Below are positions 1 through 8,893 of a DNA stretch of 64,000 bases, in pieces. The stretch is taken from NCBI RefSeq assembly GCF_004421105.1, contig NZ_CP038033.1, positions 329,659-393,658 of the forward strand, given 5' to 3'. The translations under genes were made by a program, and so were the position numbers. Below the pieces are notes generated by a model, which saw nothing but the letters and a program-made list of their open reading frames with translations, was not told the origin of the DNA and ran no database searches. Positions within the stretch are counted from its first letter, which is position 1. Every line of letters begins with the position of its first letter. The DNA is from Nitrosococcus wardiae. GTDB lineage: Bacteria > Pseudomonadota > Gammaproteobacteria > Nitrosococcales > Nitrosococcaceae.

Positions 1-112
1 TAATCAAAAAGTTGAGCAAATTAAACAATCAATCCAGGATGGCAGTTACCAAATTGATTCTGAACGTATTGCGGACAAACTGATTGCCCTAGAACAAGCC
101 TTGAATAAATAG
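1..112 (+). CDS. flgM: FlgM, anti-sigma-28 factor (C-terminal end only)
   Basis: Only the last 37 codons are inside the window; the reading frame enters at base 2 and ends at TAG 110-112. The visible tail includes the stretch DGSYQIDSERIADKLIALE, which is typical of the sigma-binding C-terminal helices of FlgM. FlgM holds the flagellar sigma factor FliA inactive until the hook is finished and FlgM is exported. The next gene, 10 bp downstream on the same strand, looks like flgN, the usual partner, which supports the call. The start lies outside the window. Confidence 0.85.
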   Translation, partial: NQKVEQIKQSIQDGSYQIDSERIADKLIALEQALNK

Positions 113-122
113 TCATTCAGGC

Positions 123-605
123 ATGTCGATCCACGTTCTGATAAGACTCGTCCAAGATGAGTTAAGTTGCCTCGAATACCTCTGGCAAGCGTTGCAAGAT
201 GAATACCTTGCCCTATGCCAGAGGGAGGTAACCAATATTGATGCCGCAGTTAGCAAGAAACAAAATGCTATGAAATGCTTGGAAGCTATCTTTCAAAATT
301 ATGAAGAACAACTTAGAGCCTCCGGGCTACCTTCCACTCTCGAGGGCATTGATGCCTATATCCAGGCTAATGCCTCCCAGGGACAAGAGCCTCTCTCGAC
401 CTTTTGGGAACAACGACAAAGGCGGTTACAGCAATGCTGCGATCAGAATCAACTTAATGGCAGCCTGATAAACCGCAATCGTCACCAAATTCTGCAAGCC
501 CTAACAATACTGAGTGGACAGGAACTTAAACCTGCCGCTTACGGCCCTGGAGGTGATCTACTGCCCTCTGCCTCAGCATCCCGCTCCCTCCTAGGACGAG
601 TTTAA
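123..605 (+). CDS. flgN: FlgN-like flagellar export chaperone
   Basis: A 160-residue, almost entirely helical cytoplasmic protein. FlgN proteins are export chaperones for the hook-filament junction proteins FlgK and FlgL. The first half (about residues 5-60) has the long amphipathic helix with regularly spaced Leu and Glu seen in the family, and the length fits (140-160 aa). Sequence similarity within FlgN is always weak, so the call rests mostly on position: it starts 10 bp after flgM on the same strand, the standard flgMN order. The ATG at 123 is the only reasonable start; the ribosome site is weak (AGG). It is the last core gene before island 1. Confidence 0.75.
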   Translation: MSIHVLIRLVQDELSCLEYLWQALQDEYLALCQREVTNIDAAVSKKQNAMKCLEAIFQNYEEQLRASGLPSTLEGIDAYIQANASQGQEPLSTFWEQRQRRLQQCCDQNQLNGSLINRNRHQILQALTILSGQELKPAAYGPGGDLLPSASASRSLLGRV

Positions 606-697
606 GTTTAAAAGCAATACTCCAAGCTTTCTCGCCTAATTTATAACTTTGAGATGACACTCCAAACTTTTCAGGGTAAAATTTAGTTCTAAATTCT

Positions 698-773
<76 letters not shown>

Positions 774-1572
774 GTTATAGGTCATTGAAAACAATAACTT
801 ATAACAATGAAATTTCCCTAATTCGAAGCGGCCTTCTTTACCTTAGATAATTCCAAGTCCATATCAAGCCCACGATCCATAAAAAGCATCTTTTTTTCCT
901 TGCTCGGCGAGAAAGCTTACAAGGATGACGCCGTTCGAGTTCTTTCTAAAAAAGCCTGAATCTCCTTCACGCTGAAGAGTGGCACCACAAAAAACTTCCT
1001 TATTCCCGCAATCGAGCCATATATAAAGAGCCGGGAGAAAGTTGCAGCACCAACTTAGGACTAAGTTAATCATTCGTTGGCTTTGTCCAGCAGTGCCGCG
1101 GATAATCCCGACCCGCCCTAATATATTTTTTAAAGCAAGAACATCGTTGGGAAGAGCAACCTTGCGAATTACTTACTACTGTATGGGGTAAAGTTGACGG
1201 ATTTTCCGTCATTTCCGTCACATCCAGCACAGGCATGGGTTTTGGATGGCTTAACTCAGCACGCATCCATCACTTTGTGCTGAGTAAACTGCATTTTCCC
1301 TGCCAGCAACTATGCAAGGCCTCCCAATGAGGTAACAAAACCCCGCCAGGGCGAAACCATAGCAGGGTTGAAAACAAGTTGAATTCTGGAAAGCTGAGAG
1401 CCTTACTTGTGGTCAAGCACCCTTTTACGTCGTAAGCTCGTAGTGCACTGCCAGTCCTTGATAGAGCGGCGCCCAGCGTAATGCTTGAAAGTTAGAAACA
1501 TTCATGCTTAAGGATGATACTTACTTCCACGGCACCAGAAGCGGTTTTTCCGGTGAAGAGAGGACCTTCCCC
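774..1572. other. Gene-poor left end of island 1
   Basis: About 800 bp without a convincing gene. The few open frames are short, lack ribosome sites and show no recognisable domain. It is probably decayed mobile DNA next to attL. Confidence 0.5.
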
Positions 1573-1896
1573 TCAGTGCTTCGTCAGCTTTTCCCTTTCC
1601 CTGCGCAGACGCTCAAGCTTTTGCTCTATCTCCTCAGTGCTCATTTCCTTCAACTCATCTAGAAAATGCCCAGGCACTTCCTTTGGAATAAGGCTGGCCA
1701 CCACTTTGAGATATGCGGCAGGATTCCGCTTCCTAACCGCCGCCAGCACATCCTTGCCCTGTTTTTGCCAGTCTTCGTGCAAATCCCTCAGGAAATCTTC
1801 GGACAAGCGGTTGCGGGTACCTTTAGGCTTCCCCGCAGGGTTCCCAGACTGGCCCGGTTTAAACAATTGGGGTAAGGTTTTTCGTTTGTCAGTCAT
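1573..1896 (-). CDS. DUF5681 domain protein
   Basis: A 107-residue basic protein. Residues about 11-30 carry the hallmark FKPGQSGNPAGKPKGTRNRL of the DUF5681 family, small proteins common in prophages, satellites and integrative elements and often found near terminase genes. Their function is not established. The C-terminal third is a charged helix rich in Glu, Arg and Lys, possibly a coiled coil. It stands alone on the minus strand at the left end of island 1, opposite the integrase end, a common place for such genes. No enzymatic motif is visible. Confidence 0.75.
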   Translation of the reverse strand: MTDKRKTLPQLFKPGQSGNPAGKPKGTRNRLSEDFLRDLHEDWQKQGKDVLAAVRKRNPAAYLKVVASLIPKEVPGHFLDELKEMSTEEIEQKLERLRREREKLTKH

Positions 1897-2352
1897 TCTG
1901 TATCCACGCTGTTTTTTCAGAGCGTTATGAGGTCATCACCTCGAGTGTTCGTGGGGCATGAACTTCAATTTGATGCCTGGTCAACAAGGAGGCGATTATA
2001 GGGGTTATGGCTGCGGAATGACTAGCTACCCTCGAGCATGAATCGGAGCGAGTTCTGCTAGGACATCCCCTTAGGGCAGATTCTAAAATTTGGGGACTGA
2101 GATAAACCGATAATCCCATTAACTCCATAATTTAGCGAAATACCTACATCATATTGCGTATCTTTGTTTGAAGCATCTCATTGGCGGATACTGATGGATA
2201 AGAACTTTTATCAAGTCGTAAATATAACTGTAATCGTGATAATGAGTATGTCCATTTTCCTACCCAAGCACATAGGTTAAGAAAGTGGTTGAGCTCCGGC
2301 TGTGAAATTCCACGAGTTAGAAGCTTGCCACGAAAGTCGTTGACTATTTAGT
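1897..2352. other. Intergenic region without a recognised gene
   Basis: About 450 bp between the DUF5681 gene and the IS982 target duplication. A 67-codon minus-strand frame (1925-2128) exists but has no ribosome site or domain. Nothing else is seen. Confidence 0.4.
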
Positions 2353-2358
2353 CGACTT

Positions 2359-3362
2359 ACGTCAGTTCGACATAAGCGGGGGGCTGTTTTCATAGTCCTG
2401 GGTAGGAGATAGGATGTGCCTGTTCAGAGGGTTATTCAAAGAAGCAGGTGAGGGTCATGATAGATTTAGAGCGGGTTTTTTGTGAGGTCGATGATTTCTG
2501 CCAAGCGTTTGAACCCCAGTGGCATCAGCAGCTTCTACACTCAGGCGAGAGAAAGCGGCGAAAAACCTCAAGCCTGTCACTGAGTGAGGTGATGACGATT
2601 ATCATTGCTTTCCATCGCTCGACCTATCGCACATTTAAGCACTATTACACCGGCTATGTGGCGAAATACTGGCGGGGAGCCTTTCCTATGCTGGTCAGTT
2701 ATCCCCGCTTTGTGGAACTGATGAGCTCGGCGTTGATTCCCTTGTGCAGTTATCTGCACACCCGTAAAGGCCAGGTCAGCGGTATTGGTTTTATTGATTC
2801 TACGCCCATTATCGTCTGCCATCGCCAACGGGCTCCTACCCATCAACTCTTTAGAAAAAAGTCCCACTGGGGCAAGAATTCCATGGGATGGTTTTATGGA
2901 TTTAAGCTGCATTTGATCATCAACGATGAAGGGGAACTGCTCGCCTTCAAGCTGACCCCGGCCAATGTCGATGACCGCCAACCCGTTCCCGAGATGACCC
3001 GAGGGATGTTTGGAAAGCTCTTCGGGGATAAGGGGTCTATTTCTCAGCCCCTCTTCGACCTCTTGTTTGAGCGGGACTTACAACTTATCACCAAGCTCAA
3101 GAAAAACATGAAAAACAAACTTCTTCCCTTGTTTGATAAGATCCTCACCCGAAAACGGGCCCTCATTGAAACGGTCAACGATCAGCTCAAAAATATCTCC
3201 CCAATTGAGCACACCCGCCATCGCAGCATCGCTAATTTTATGGTCAATCTAGTGGCCGCCCTGATTGCCTACACCTATCAGGACAAAAAACCCTCTCTTC
3301 ACCTTCGCTTTCACCCCGATCAATCCTTACCCATCGGGATCTAGCTTATGTCGAACTGACGT
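2359..3362 (+). mobile_element. IS982-family insertion sequence, complete
   Basis: A 1004-bp element with perfect 19-bp terminal inverted repeats (2359-2377 and 3344-3362, outer end ACGTCAGTTCGACATAAGC). A 6-bp target duplication CGACTT flanks it (2353-2358 and 3363-3368). The transposase occupies most of its length. The insertion lies exactly at the stop codon of the DUF488 gene to its right; the duplicated bases recreate that stop, so the gene end is not damaged. Confidence 0.9.
2457..3344 (+). CDS. IS982-family transposase
   Basis: A DDE transposase of 295 residues, the normal size for IS982. Visible catalytic blocks are the first Asp in IGFIDSTPIIV, the second in LFGDKGSIS and the Glu in RALIETVNDQLK. 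I chose ATG 2457, preceded by GGTGAGG; an in-frame GTG at 2448 would add three residues. The frame is open to the end and the element has intact ends, so it may still be active. The stop codon overlaps the first base of the right inverted repeat. Confidence 0.9.
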   Translation: MIDLERVFCEVDDFCQAFEPQWHQQLLHSGERKRRKTSSLSLSEVMTIIIAFHRSTYRTFKHYYTGYVAKYWRGAFPMLVSYPRFVELMSSALIPLCSYLHTRKGQVSGIGFIDSTPIIVCHRQRAPTHQLFRKKSHWGKNSMGWFYGFKLHLIINDEGELLAFKLTPANVDDRQPVPEMTRGMFGKLFGDKGSISQPLFDLLFERDLQLITKLKKNMKNKLLPLFDKILTRKRALIETVNDQLKNISPIEHTRHRSIANFMVNLVAALIAYTYQDKKPSLHLRFHPDQSLPIGI

Positions 3363-3366
3363 CGAC

Positions 3367-3802
3367 TTAAAGATGCCGAATATCAATGTTACCCCATTTT
3401 TTACGAAGATACTCTGCGATCAGCCGGCGATGGCAGTGTTCTGGAGTAGGTTCACTGCATAACAGACATCCTCCATCAATCAATGACTTATCTAATACTT
3501 CCTCTACATGCCGCTTGTCCATAAGCGACAAGAACTTTTTTTCATAGGTTTGCCAATCGCCACCGCTTTTTTTGTACTCATCAAGAATCTCTTTAGTAGG
3601 AGACAATTCAGGCAAATGAACGTAGCTTAGACCGCAGATTTTTGGGAGGAAAAAGCGGAGGTCCTCTTTTTTAGTAAAGCCCGCGAGCTGCGAGACATTA
3701 TTAAGACGTACATCCACCACTCGTTCCAGACCAGGCTGTTTCAAGCGCGTAAAAAAACTGTTCTGCGTTCTTCTTAGCAAATCCAATAGTGAAAATCTTC
3801 AT
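3367..3802 (-). pseudogene. DUF488 protein, frameshifted near the N-terminus
   Basis: The second DUF488 protein of the operon. The natural start is ATG 3802-3800, which overlaps the stop of the upstream gene by 4 bp (ATGA). It gives MKIFTIGFAKKNAEQFF, a typical DUF488 opening. A run of seven A (3751-3757 on the plus strand) then shifts the frame; six would keep it open. The rest, about 130 residues, is intact and shows the family motifs DVRLN and a Cys...CHR block (LLCSEPTPEHCHR). The extra base may be a real mutation, a slippage site or a sequencing error. The molecular function of DUF488 is unproven. Confidence 0.75.
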
Positions 3803-4413
3803 CGCTCTGCATTCCTCTCCCCTTGTTCCATATTCTTGTCTTGATAAGCAACGCGCTTGCCTTGTATCGTGTATGCTTCGGCAAGGAACTCTTCTCTGCT
3901 CTTAAACATATCCCCCTCTGGCAGGTTACAAATGGCTAATAGGCGGGACTCTATTGCTTGGTGAGTTTCTACAGAACCATCAGCGTGAATATGGTTGATA
4001 GGGATTCCTATTTCTGAAAGCTTGCGGGCAACCAGTAATGCACGGTGGCATTCAATTGGATCTTTCTCCGCGCACATAAGGGCGATACGGTAACGTTCTA
4101 TGCCCTGCATTATACGCTTTACCCCTTCAGCAAATAGGGGCTCTTTAGCTAAGCGATTATATTGAACTTTGCCCTGCCGGTAGCAGGCAGGATTATTGCT
4201 CCGTGCACCTAGCTCCTTGCCAAGAAACACATAGGCAATATCAGAACTCGCTAACGTGGCCTTAAGGAGCTCACGGGAATATTGTGGTACGTAGCGACTA
4301 TAAGGATAGGACCGTACATCCCCTAGAGCTGTAATAGCATGCCGGCGTAGTAACCCAATAAACGCTGCCATCTCATGGTTTGAATGACCTATAGTGTAAA
4401 CCTCAAAATTCAT
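3799..4413 (-). CDS. DUF488 family protein
   Basis: A 204-residue cytoplasmic protein. The DUF488 signatures are clear: YTIGHSN at the N-terminus (residues 6-12), DVRSYPYSR (about 33-41) and a Cys...CHR block (LMCAEKDPIECHR, about 112-124). The conserved Arg and Cys/His residues suggest a catalytic or nucleic-acid-related role, but no reaction is established for the family. It overlaps the dual-OB gene upstream and the second DUF488 gene downstream by 4 bp each, so the three are probably translated together. The C-terminal 40 residues are charged and less conserved. Confidence 0.85.
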   Translation of the reverse strand: MNFEVYTIGHSNHEMAAFIGLLRRHAITALGDVRSYPYSRYVPQYSRELLKATLASSDIAYVFLGKELGARSNNPACYRQGKVQYNRLAKEPLFAEGVKRIMQGIERYRIALMCAEKDPIECHRALLVARKLSEIGIPINHIHADGSVETHQAIESRLLAICNLPEGDMFKSREEFLAEAYTIQGKRVAYQDKNMEQGERNAER

Positions 4414-5093
4414 CTAAACCTTTCCTCATACAAGACTCCAGCTATGAGTTTATAGTAATAACCTTTGTATGGATCGCCGAGGCTGACACATAGTAAGGGG
4501 TGATGGATTTCATAGTGGCCATCAGCTTGGCTCATAAATTTCCGCTCTATCACTGGATCAGTTACGTCCATACGATAAGCACTCCCTTGATAAACGAATT
4601 GTCCCCGTACGGCCCGTTTTGAGTCTGGATACTCGGGGGCTTTAAGTCCAACTAAGAGTTGTAAGCGCTTGACAGAAATAAGGTGCAGTGAAGTGCCGTT
4701 TTCCGCCCCGATAGCTACACGATTGTTTAGACCAGTGTAACTCCCCTGTCCGGTACCCCAGAGTGTATTGGGAGCGTCAAGCCAGTTGTGGGCGTCTTGG
4801 AACTCTAATTTCCCCCGCTTTAACCAAAAATATCTTGAAGCAATAATGTGGTTTTCCCGTTGGTGATTCAGAGGATAACGACTTTCGCATGGTACTTGGA
4901 TAATGTCGAGAAGCTGAGGCTCATACCCATTTTCGAATTTTTGCTCCTCCTCGGATATTTCATGGGTTACGCGCCGACTGATAGGACGTACCCACTCTCC
5001 TGGCTTACCATTTATCCACTCTTTTCCTGCAGTGCATCTCCCGAAGTTCTTTCGGGAGTTTGCGAAGCAGACAATAGTTTTCACATAGCTCAT
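4410..5093 (-). CDS. Dual OB-domain protein
   Basis: A 227-residue protein of the type annotated as dual OB domain-containing, which is often encoded beside DUF488 genes. OB folds usually bind nucleic acid; here that is an inference from the family. The sequence is rich in beta-strand residues, with a conserved-looking opening (VKTIVCFANSRK) and the block GEWVRPISRR at about residues 32-41. No membrane segment or signal peptide is seen. It is the first gene of a minus-strand operon; ATG 5093 is preceded by AGGAT. Its stop overlaps the next start by 4 bp. Confidence 0.7.
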   Translation of the reverse strand: MSYVKTIVCFANSRKNFGRCTAGKEWINGKPGEWVRPISRRVTHEISEEEQKFENGYEPQLLDIIQVPCESRYPLNHQRENHIIASRYFWLKRGKLEFQDAHNWLDAPNTLWGTGQGSYTGLNNRVAIGAENGTSLHLISVKRLQLLVGLKAPEYPDSKRAVRGQFVYQGSAYRMDVTDPVIERKFMSQADGHYEIHHPLLCVSLGDPYKGYYYKLIAGVLYEERFR

Positions 5094-5592
5094 CAGAATC
5101 CTTTGAAATGAAAAGGCGTAATAAAGTAACGTCTATAGGGGATATATCAGCATTCCATTGCTATCCTTGAGCAAGTTTAAAAGGAAATATCAGGGAGGAC
5201 GCTGGTGCAGTCGTGTGGATGTGTGAAAGAATCGGCGAAATTAGTTACCAGACCTCTATTGGTCTTGGTGAAGCCAAAGCAATAACGCTTTCTGCTTTGA
5301 GCGGGCCTCGTGGAAAGTAGTGCTACGCGTTCCCAATTGAGGCCAAACATACCGTGGCTTTGCTCTCCTCACCAGAAAAAATTAAATACCTAAAAACTTC
5401 TGCCGATGTACTTAAAATCCTTTAGAGGTTCCATTCCAGATCAGAGCCAAGGAGTGCCAAAGTTAGTTTCCAAGGAAGTCGGAGAGATCAATCGGTGACA
5501 GTAGACGGATCAAGTAAAGTTCGAAGTGTTCGGGCTCTGACAAGTAGTGTGGCTGGTGCGTTATCTTTATTTCGGGACGTTTGGGCTTGGCA
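5094..5592. other. Divergent intergenic region, no gene seen
   Basis: About 500 bp between the start of the dual-OB operon (leftward) and the membrane-protein gene (rightward). It must hold both promoters. I found no intact open frame with a ribosome site and no clear sigma-70 pair. Confidence 0.4.
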
Positions 5593-6123
5593 ATGACGGT
5601 TCTTTTTATCGTATTGCTTCACGCTGTTCCTGTATTCATCATCGGCGCATGGACAAAGAGCAAGATAGCACTGATTTTTGCTGCCATTATTGCCGGTTCT
5701 ATCGGCGCAGTAACGGGGAACTCTACATATATTGCCGCTGACTTAATCGGTGTGCTTATAGCTTATGCGTTAGGCAGAAGCTATATAAACAACCAAGAGC
5801 TAACTACCCCAACACGTTCAGAACCTCCGACACTTGTACTCCCACGAACGATAGAAAAGTCTTGGCTTCGAGGTATTTTCGTTCTAATAGGTATTGCTAT
5901 CTTTCTCTACAGTATAGTTACGGATAAACCTACACCGCCTTCTCATATTGAATCTCCACAGCAAATTCAGCTTGTGCCGCCTCCGAATCCACCCATGCTA
6001 TTGCAGAGCACACCGACACATGCGCCTGATGAAAAAACAAAACGCCCAAGTTTTGATATTAGGCACTGTCTTGAATTACCCTCAAATGAGGCAATTACAA
6101 AGTGTGCAAATCAATATAGGTGA
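5593..6123 (+). CDS. Hypothetical membrane protein
   Basis: A 176-residue protein not recognised by family. Two or three hydrophobic helices fill residues 1-60 (starting MTVLFIVLLHAVPVFIIGAW), and another lies at about 96-112 (GIFVLIGIAIFLYSIV). A proline-rich linker follows (IQLVPPPNPP), then a short C-terminal part with two Cys (CLELP, KCANQ). This would put an N-terminal membrane anchor ahead of a small soluble tail. I chose ATG 5593; a TTG at 5581 would add four residues. It stands alone, divergent from the dual-OB operon. Confidence 0.55.
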   Translation: MTVLFIVLLHAVPVFIIGAWTKSKIALIFAAIIAGSIGAVTGNSTYIAADLIGVLIAYALGRSYINNQELTTPTRSEPPTLVLPRTIEKSWLRGIFVLIGIAIFLYSIVTDKPTPPSHIESPQQIQLVPPPNPPMLLQSTPTHAPDEKTKRPSFDIRHCLELPSNEAITKCANQYR

Positions 6124-6793
6124 TTGCCCTAATCGGTGACTATAGCGGCCTGCCACAAAGATTAGTGCTGTTTGGCTGGGGTTTTCTTTTTACACTATCC
6201 TCCTTCCCAGCTGGTACAAACCGGCGTGATAACTCCAAAACCCAGGCAGCGGCGGAGGTGTTGTTTTTTTCTCTTCCGCCGTTTGCCTACCCGACTTCTC
6301 TTTCTAGCGCTGATCGACCACGCCTCTTGGCCCTTGGGGGCCATGCCGGCCACCAAGAGGAGTGAAGACCGGCTACAGGCCCAGGGATGACAATAGGACA
6401 CCCCCGATACTGCTAGGGGTGACAAGATGTCATCTGCCGAAAATATCACCCGTGACAATACGACACCCCTATCAATGCCGATGATGTGTGGAGGAAAACG
6501 CTGATTCCAAGTATACTGTAAAATTGGATTTCTCCGATTGGGGAGCACGGCCATGAACCCCTCTCTAGCCTTATCCACTGTGCTCCCTGCCCCCCTGTTT
6601 TTGCTTGTTGATTCAGTAAACCGCCAGCACCGTACCGTCTATCAACTCAATATTGAACTGGCCTTATGGATTTCCTCAGACCTGGATTTCACCCATCGCC
6701 ACCGAGCTTGAATCAAGATGCTCGTCGGCTGGCTGATCAAGAAAGAGCAAGAAAGATTGCCCAAAGCCACCCACGGCAGAGAGTGGCTGTCTC
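6124..6793. other. Gene-free region with short repeats, left of ISAs1
   Basis: About 670 bp with no intact gene. It holds two near-identical 18-mers (listed separately). Around 6600-6790 a plus-strand reading resembles a decayed coding fragment with stops, possibly transposase-derived, which I cannot assign. Confidence 0.4.
6388..6470 (+). repeat. Two direct copies of an 18-mer around a palindrome
   Basis: TGACAATAGGACACCCCC (6388-6405) and TGACAATACGACACCCCT (6453-6470) differ at two positions. Between them, TGACAAGATGTCA (about 6419-6431) is a short palindrome sharing the TGACA core. Multiple short repeats of this kind occur at the ends of IS21-like elements, so this may be a remnant transposon end. 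It is also possible that it is a protein-binding site. Confidence 0.5.
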
Positions 6794-8020
6794 CAGGGCT
6801 AACGCATGAAATTGCAGAATAGTGATCTGAAGCTTAACCCCGGAGGTAAAATGCCTTTTTACATTTCTGTGAAGAGGCCTCACCGTGATCGAGCAGCTAA
6901 TTGAGCAATTTTCTGACCTTGAAGACCCGCGCTGTGCAGGGAAGATCGAGCACCAACTGATCGATATTTTGGTCATTGCGATCTGTGGCTTGATCGCCTG
7001 CGCCGAGAATTGGGAAGACATTGCTTTATATGGTTGCAGCAAATTATCCTGGCTGCGCCAATTTCTCGCCCTTCCTAATGGTATTCCTTCTCACGACACA
7101 TTTCGTCGGGTGTTCATGCTAATCGACCCGCAGGCCTTTGAAGCCTGCTTTACGGCCTGGGTCGGTACCGTTGCCACGCCCGGCGAGCGGGAAGTGGTCG
7201 CCATCGACGGTAAGACGGTGCGCCGATCCTTCGACCGGGGCCGGGAACAGTCCCCGCTGCACCTGGTGAGTGCCTGGGCCAGCGAGCAGGGGGTAGTGCT
7301 GGGTCAGCATTGTGTAGATGAGAAGTCCAACGAGATCACGGCCATTCCCGAACTGCTGGAGAGTCTGGCGCTAGAGAATACCCTGGTGACTATGGATGCC
7401 ATGGGCTGCCAGAAGGACATTGCCCAGCGGATTGTGGATCGCCAGGCGGACTATCTGCGGGTGCTCAAGGCCAACCATGGCCATGACTATGCGGCCGTGC
7501 AGAAGCATTTCGAACAACATTGTTTTGGGCGAGGTGCCACGGCTAAACCCGTTTTCGATGCCTTCGATGAGAGCCATGGCCGACGGGTGCGCCGGCGGGT
7601 GTTTGCCAGCCCTCAGGCCGCCTTATTGGAGACGCTGGGGGACTGGCCGCGATTGCACACCGTACTGGCGGTTGAGGCGATTCGTGGGGTCAACGGGAGC
7701 GGCAAGGTTGAAGCTGAGATTCGTTACTTCCTCTCCAGCTTCACGGGTGATCCGTTGGTTCTGGCTCAGGCCATCCGCCGCCATGGGTCGATCGAGAACA
7801 ACCTGCACTGGGTGTTGGATGTCACCTTCCGGGAGGATGATAGTCGTGTTCGCGATCCCACGGCAGTACGCCACTTCGCCCTGCTCCGCAAGATCGCTAT
7901 CAACCTGCTCGGCCGGGACCGCTCCACCAAAACCAGTTTGCGTGGCAAACGCAAAAAGGCAGCCTGGGATGACGATTACATGCTCCAACTTCTCCAGGCC
8001 AATTTCATGCGTTAGCCCTG
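6794..8020 (+). mobile_element. ISAs1-family insertion sequence, complete
   Basis: A 1227-bp element with 20-bp terminal inverted repeats, CAGGGCTAACGCATGAAATT at 6794-6813 and its complement at 8001-8020. Flanks TGGCTGTCTC (6784-6793) and TGGCTGTCCC (8021-8030) form a 10-bp target duplication with one mismatch, fitting the 8-10 bp expected for this family. The mismatch suggests the insertion is not very recent. Confidence 0.9.
6885..8015 (+). CDS. ISAs1-family transposase
   Basis: A 376-residue DDE transposase of normal family length. The N-terminal region (LEDPRCAGKIEHQLIDIL) is the family's conserved opening. Catalytic blocks include VVAIDGKTVRRS, LVTMDAMGCQ and the C-terminal VTFREDDSRVR with the Glu. 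Translation probably starts at GTG 6885, nine bases after GAGG. The stop TAG (8013-8015) lies inside the right inverted repeat, as is common in compact insertion sequences. The frame is intact. It lies upstream of the BREX operon in the same direction. Confidence 0.9.
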   Translation: MIEQLIEQFSDLEDPRCAGKIEHQLIDILVIAICGLIACAENWEDIALYGCSKLSWLRQFLALPNGIPSHDTFRRVFMLIDPQAFEACFTAWVGTVATPGEREVVAIDGKTVRRSFDRGREQSPLHLVSAWASEQGVVLGQHCVDEKSNEITAIPELLESLALENTLVTMDAMGCQKDIAQRIVDRQADYLRVLKANHGHDYAAVQKHFEQHCFGRGATAKPVFDAFDESHGRRVRRRVFASPQAALLETLGDWPRLHTVLAVEAIRGVNGSGKVEAEIRYFLSSFTGDPLVLAQAIRRHGSIENNLHWVLDVTFREDDSRVRDPTAVRHFALLRKIAINLLGRDRSTKTSLRGKRKKAAWDDDYMLQLLQANFMR

Positions 8021-8833
8021 TGGCTGTCCCCGGTTTGGAAAGGGTTACCGAATCAGGTAACCCTGCCTATTGCTCAGCCTCGTAATAGCAAAGAAGAATC
8101 ACCGAATAGACTCTAGAAGCGATCTCTTCATCATCGGCCCTAGACGCCCCGCTTTAAAGAACAGCTTCAGCAACCTCTGGTCGCGTTTTCTGATGTCGGG
8201 CCCATCTTCCGCTACATTCTAATTGAATCAACAACTTAATTCATTTGTGCCCATGTAACCGCTCCAAAAAAATCAATAAGTTATGCGGCGGTGGAGGAAG
8301 ATAGGTCGGGGTATGGAAGGGAATGTAAAGGCCTCTTATCGCCCCTCTACGGGGCGTCCAGAGCTCTAAACCGCCTCCCAAGGAGCTGGACGGGTGCGCC
8401 AATGGCGGGATACCGGGGGTAAAAACCGTTCCGATTTCTCGATGCGGCGGCCAGAACGCCCCGATAGGCCCGTTTTTGCTACTCCCGCTTCTTGGGTCAA
8501 TCCTTGTTGACGACTTTTTATATAAATCTTCTCCTGTCGTTGAGTAATTCGAGCACCTGGCACCTGACCCCTCCACATGTAAAGTCCCATGGATAGGTGC
8601 CAGTTTCACTCAACCGGCCAAGATAGTTGTCGTTGACCAGGCAGGTTAATTGTCGTCGAACACCTTCGCCAAGTAACCGCGGCCTTAGCCTCATTTGGAG
8701 TCATACACCCGCTCCACCCTCGCAACAGCCCACCAGAGCAAGTACATCCTATACCGGCTCAACGCCACGAGAATAACCTGAGGTGTCCTGGCCATAGTGA
8801 AAGCAGTGCGGTGTGTCATTGCACCCACAATAG
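8021..8833. other. Region between ISAs1 and the BREX promoter, no gene
   Basis: About 810 bp without a convincing gene. A 122-codon minus-strand frame (8241-8609) lacks a ribosome site and any domain. Many BREX operons have a regulator gene (brxR, WYL type) at this place; none is present here. Confidence 0.45.
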
Positions 8834-8853
8834 CGCCGGCAAATTTGCCGGCG
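8834..8853. promoter_or_regulatory. 20-bp perfect palindrome upstream of brxA (putative operator)
   Basis: CGCCGGCAAATTTGCCGGCG is a perfect 20-bp palindrome ending 40 bp before the brxA start and 4 bp before the putative -35 box. Its length and place suit a dimeric repressor site. No candidate regulator gene is next to it. Confidence 0.55.
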
Positions 8854-8857
8854 AAAC

Positions 8858-8885
8858 TTTACATCTTGTCAGAGTACTTTATAGT
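8858..8885 (+). promoter_or_regulatory. Putative sigma-70 promoter of the BREX operon
   Basis: TTTACA (8858-8863) and TATAGT (8880-8885) are separated by 16 bp. Transcription would begin about 8891-8893, at or just before the brxA ATG (8894), which would make the message nearly leaderless. No Shine-Dalgarno sequence is visible before that ATG, in agreement. Confidence 0.45.
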
Positions 8886-8893
8886 GTCCCATC

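Noticed and set aside
8241-8609. A possible brxR-like regulator upstream of brxA
   Set aside because: The minus-strand frame has no helix-turn-helix or WYL features and a proline-rich, low-complexity sequence.
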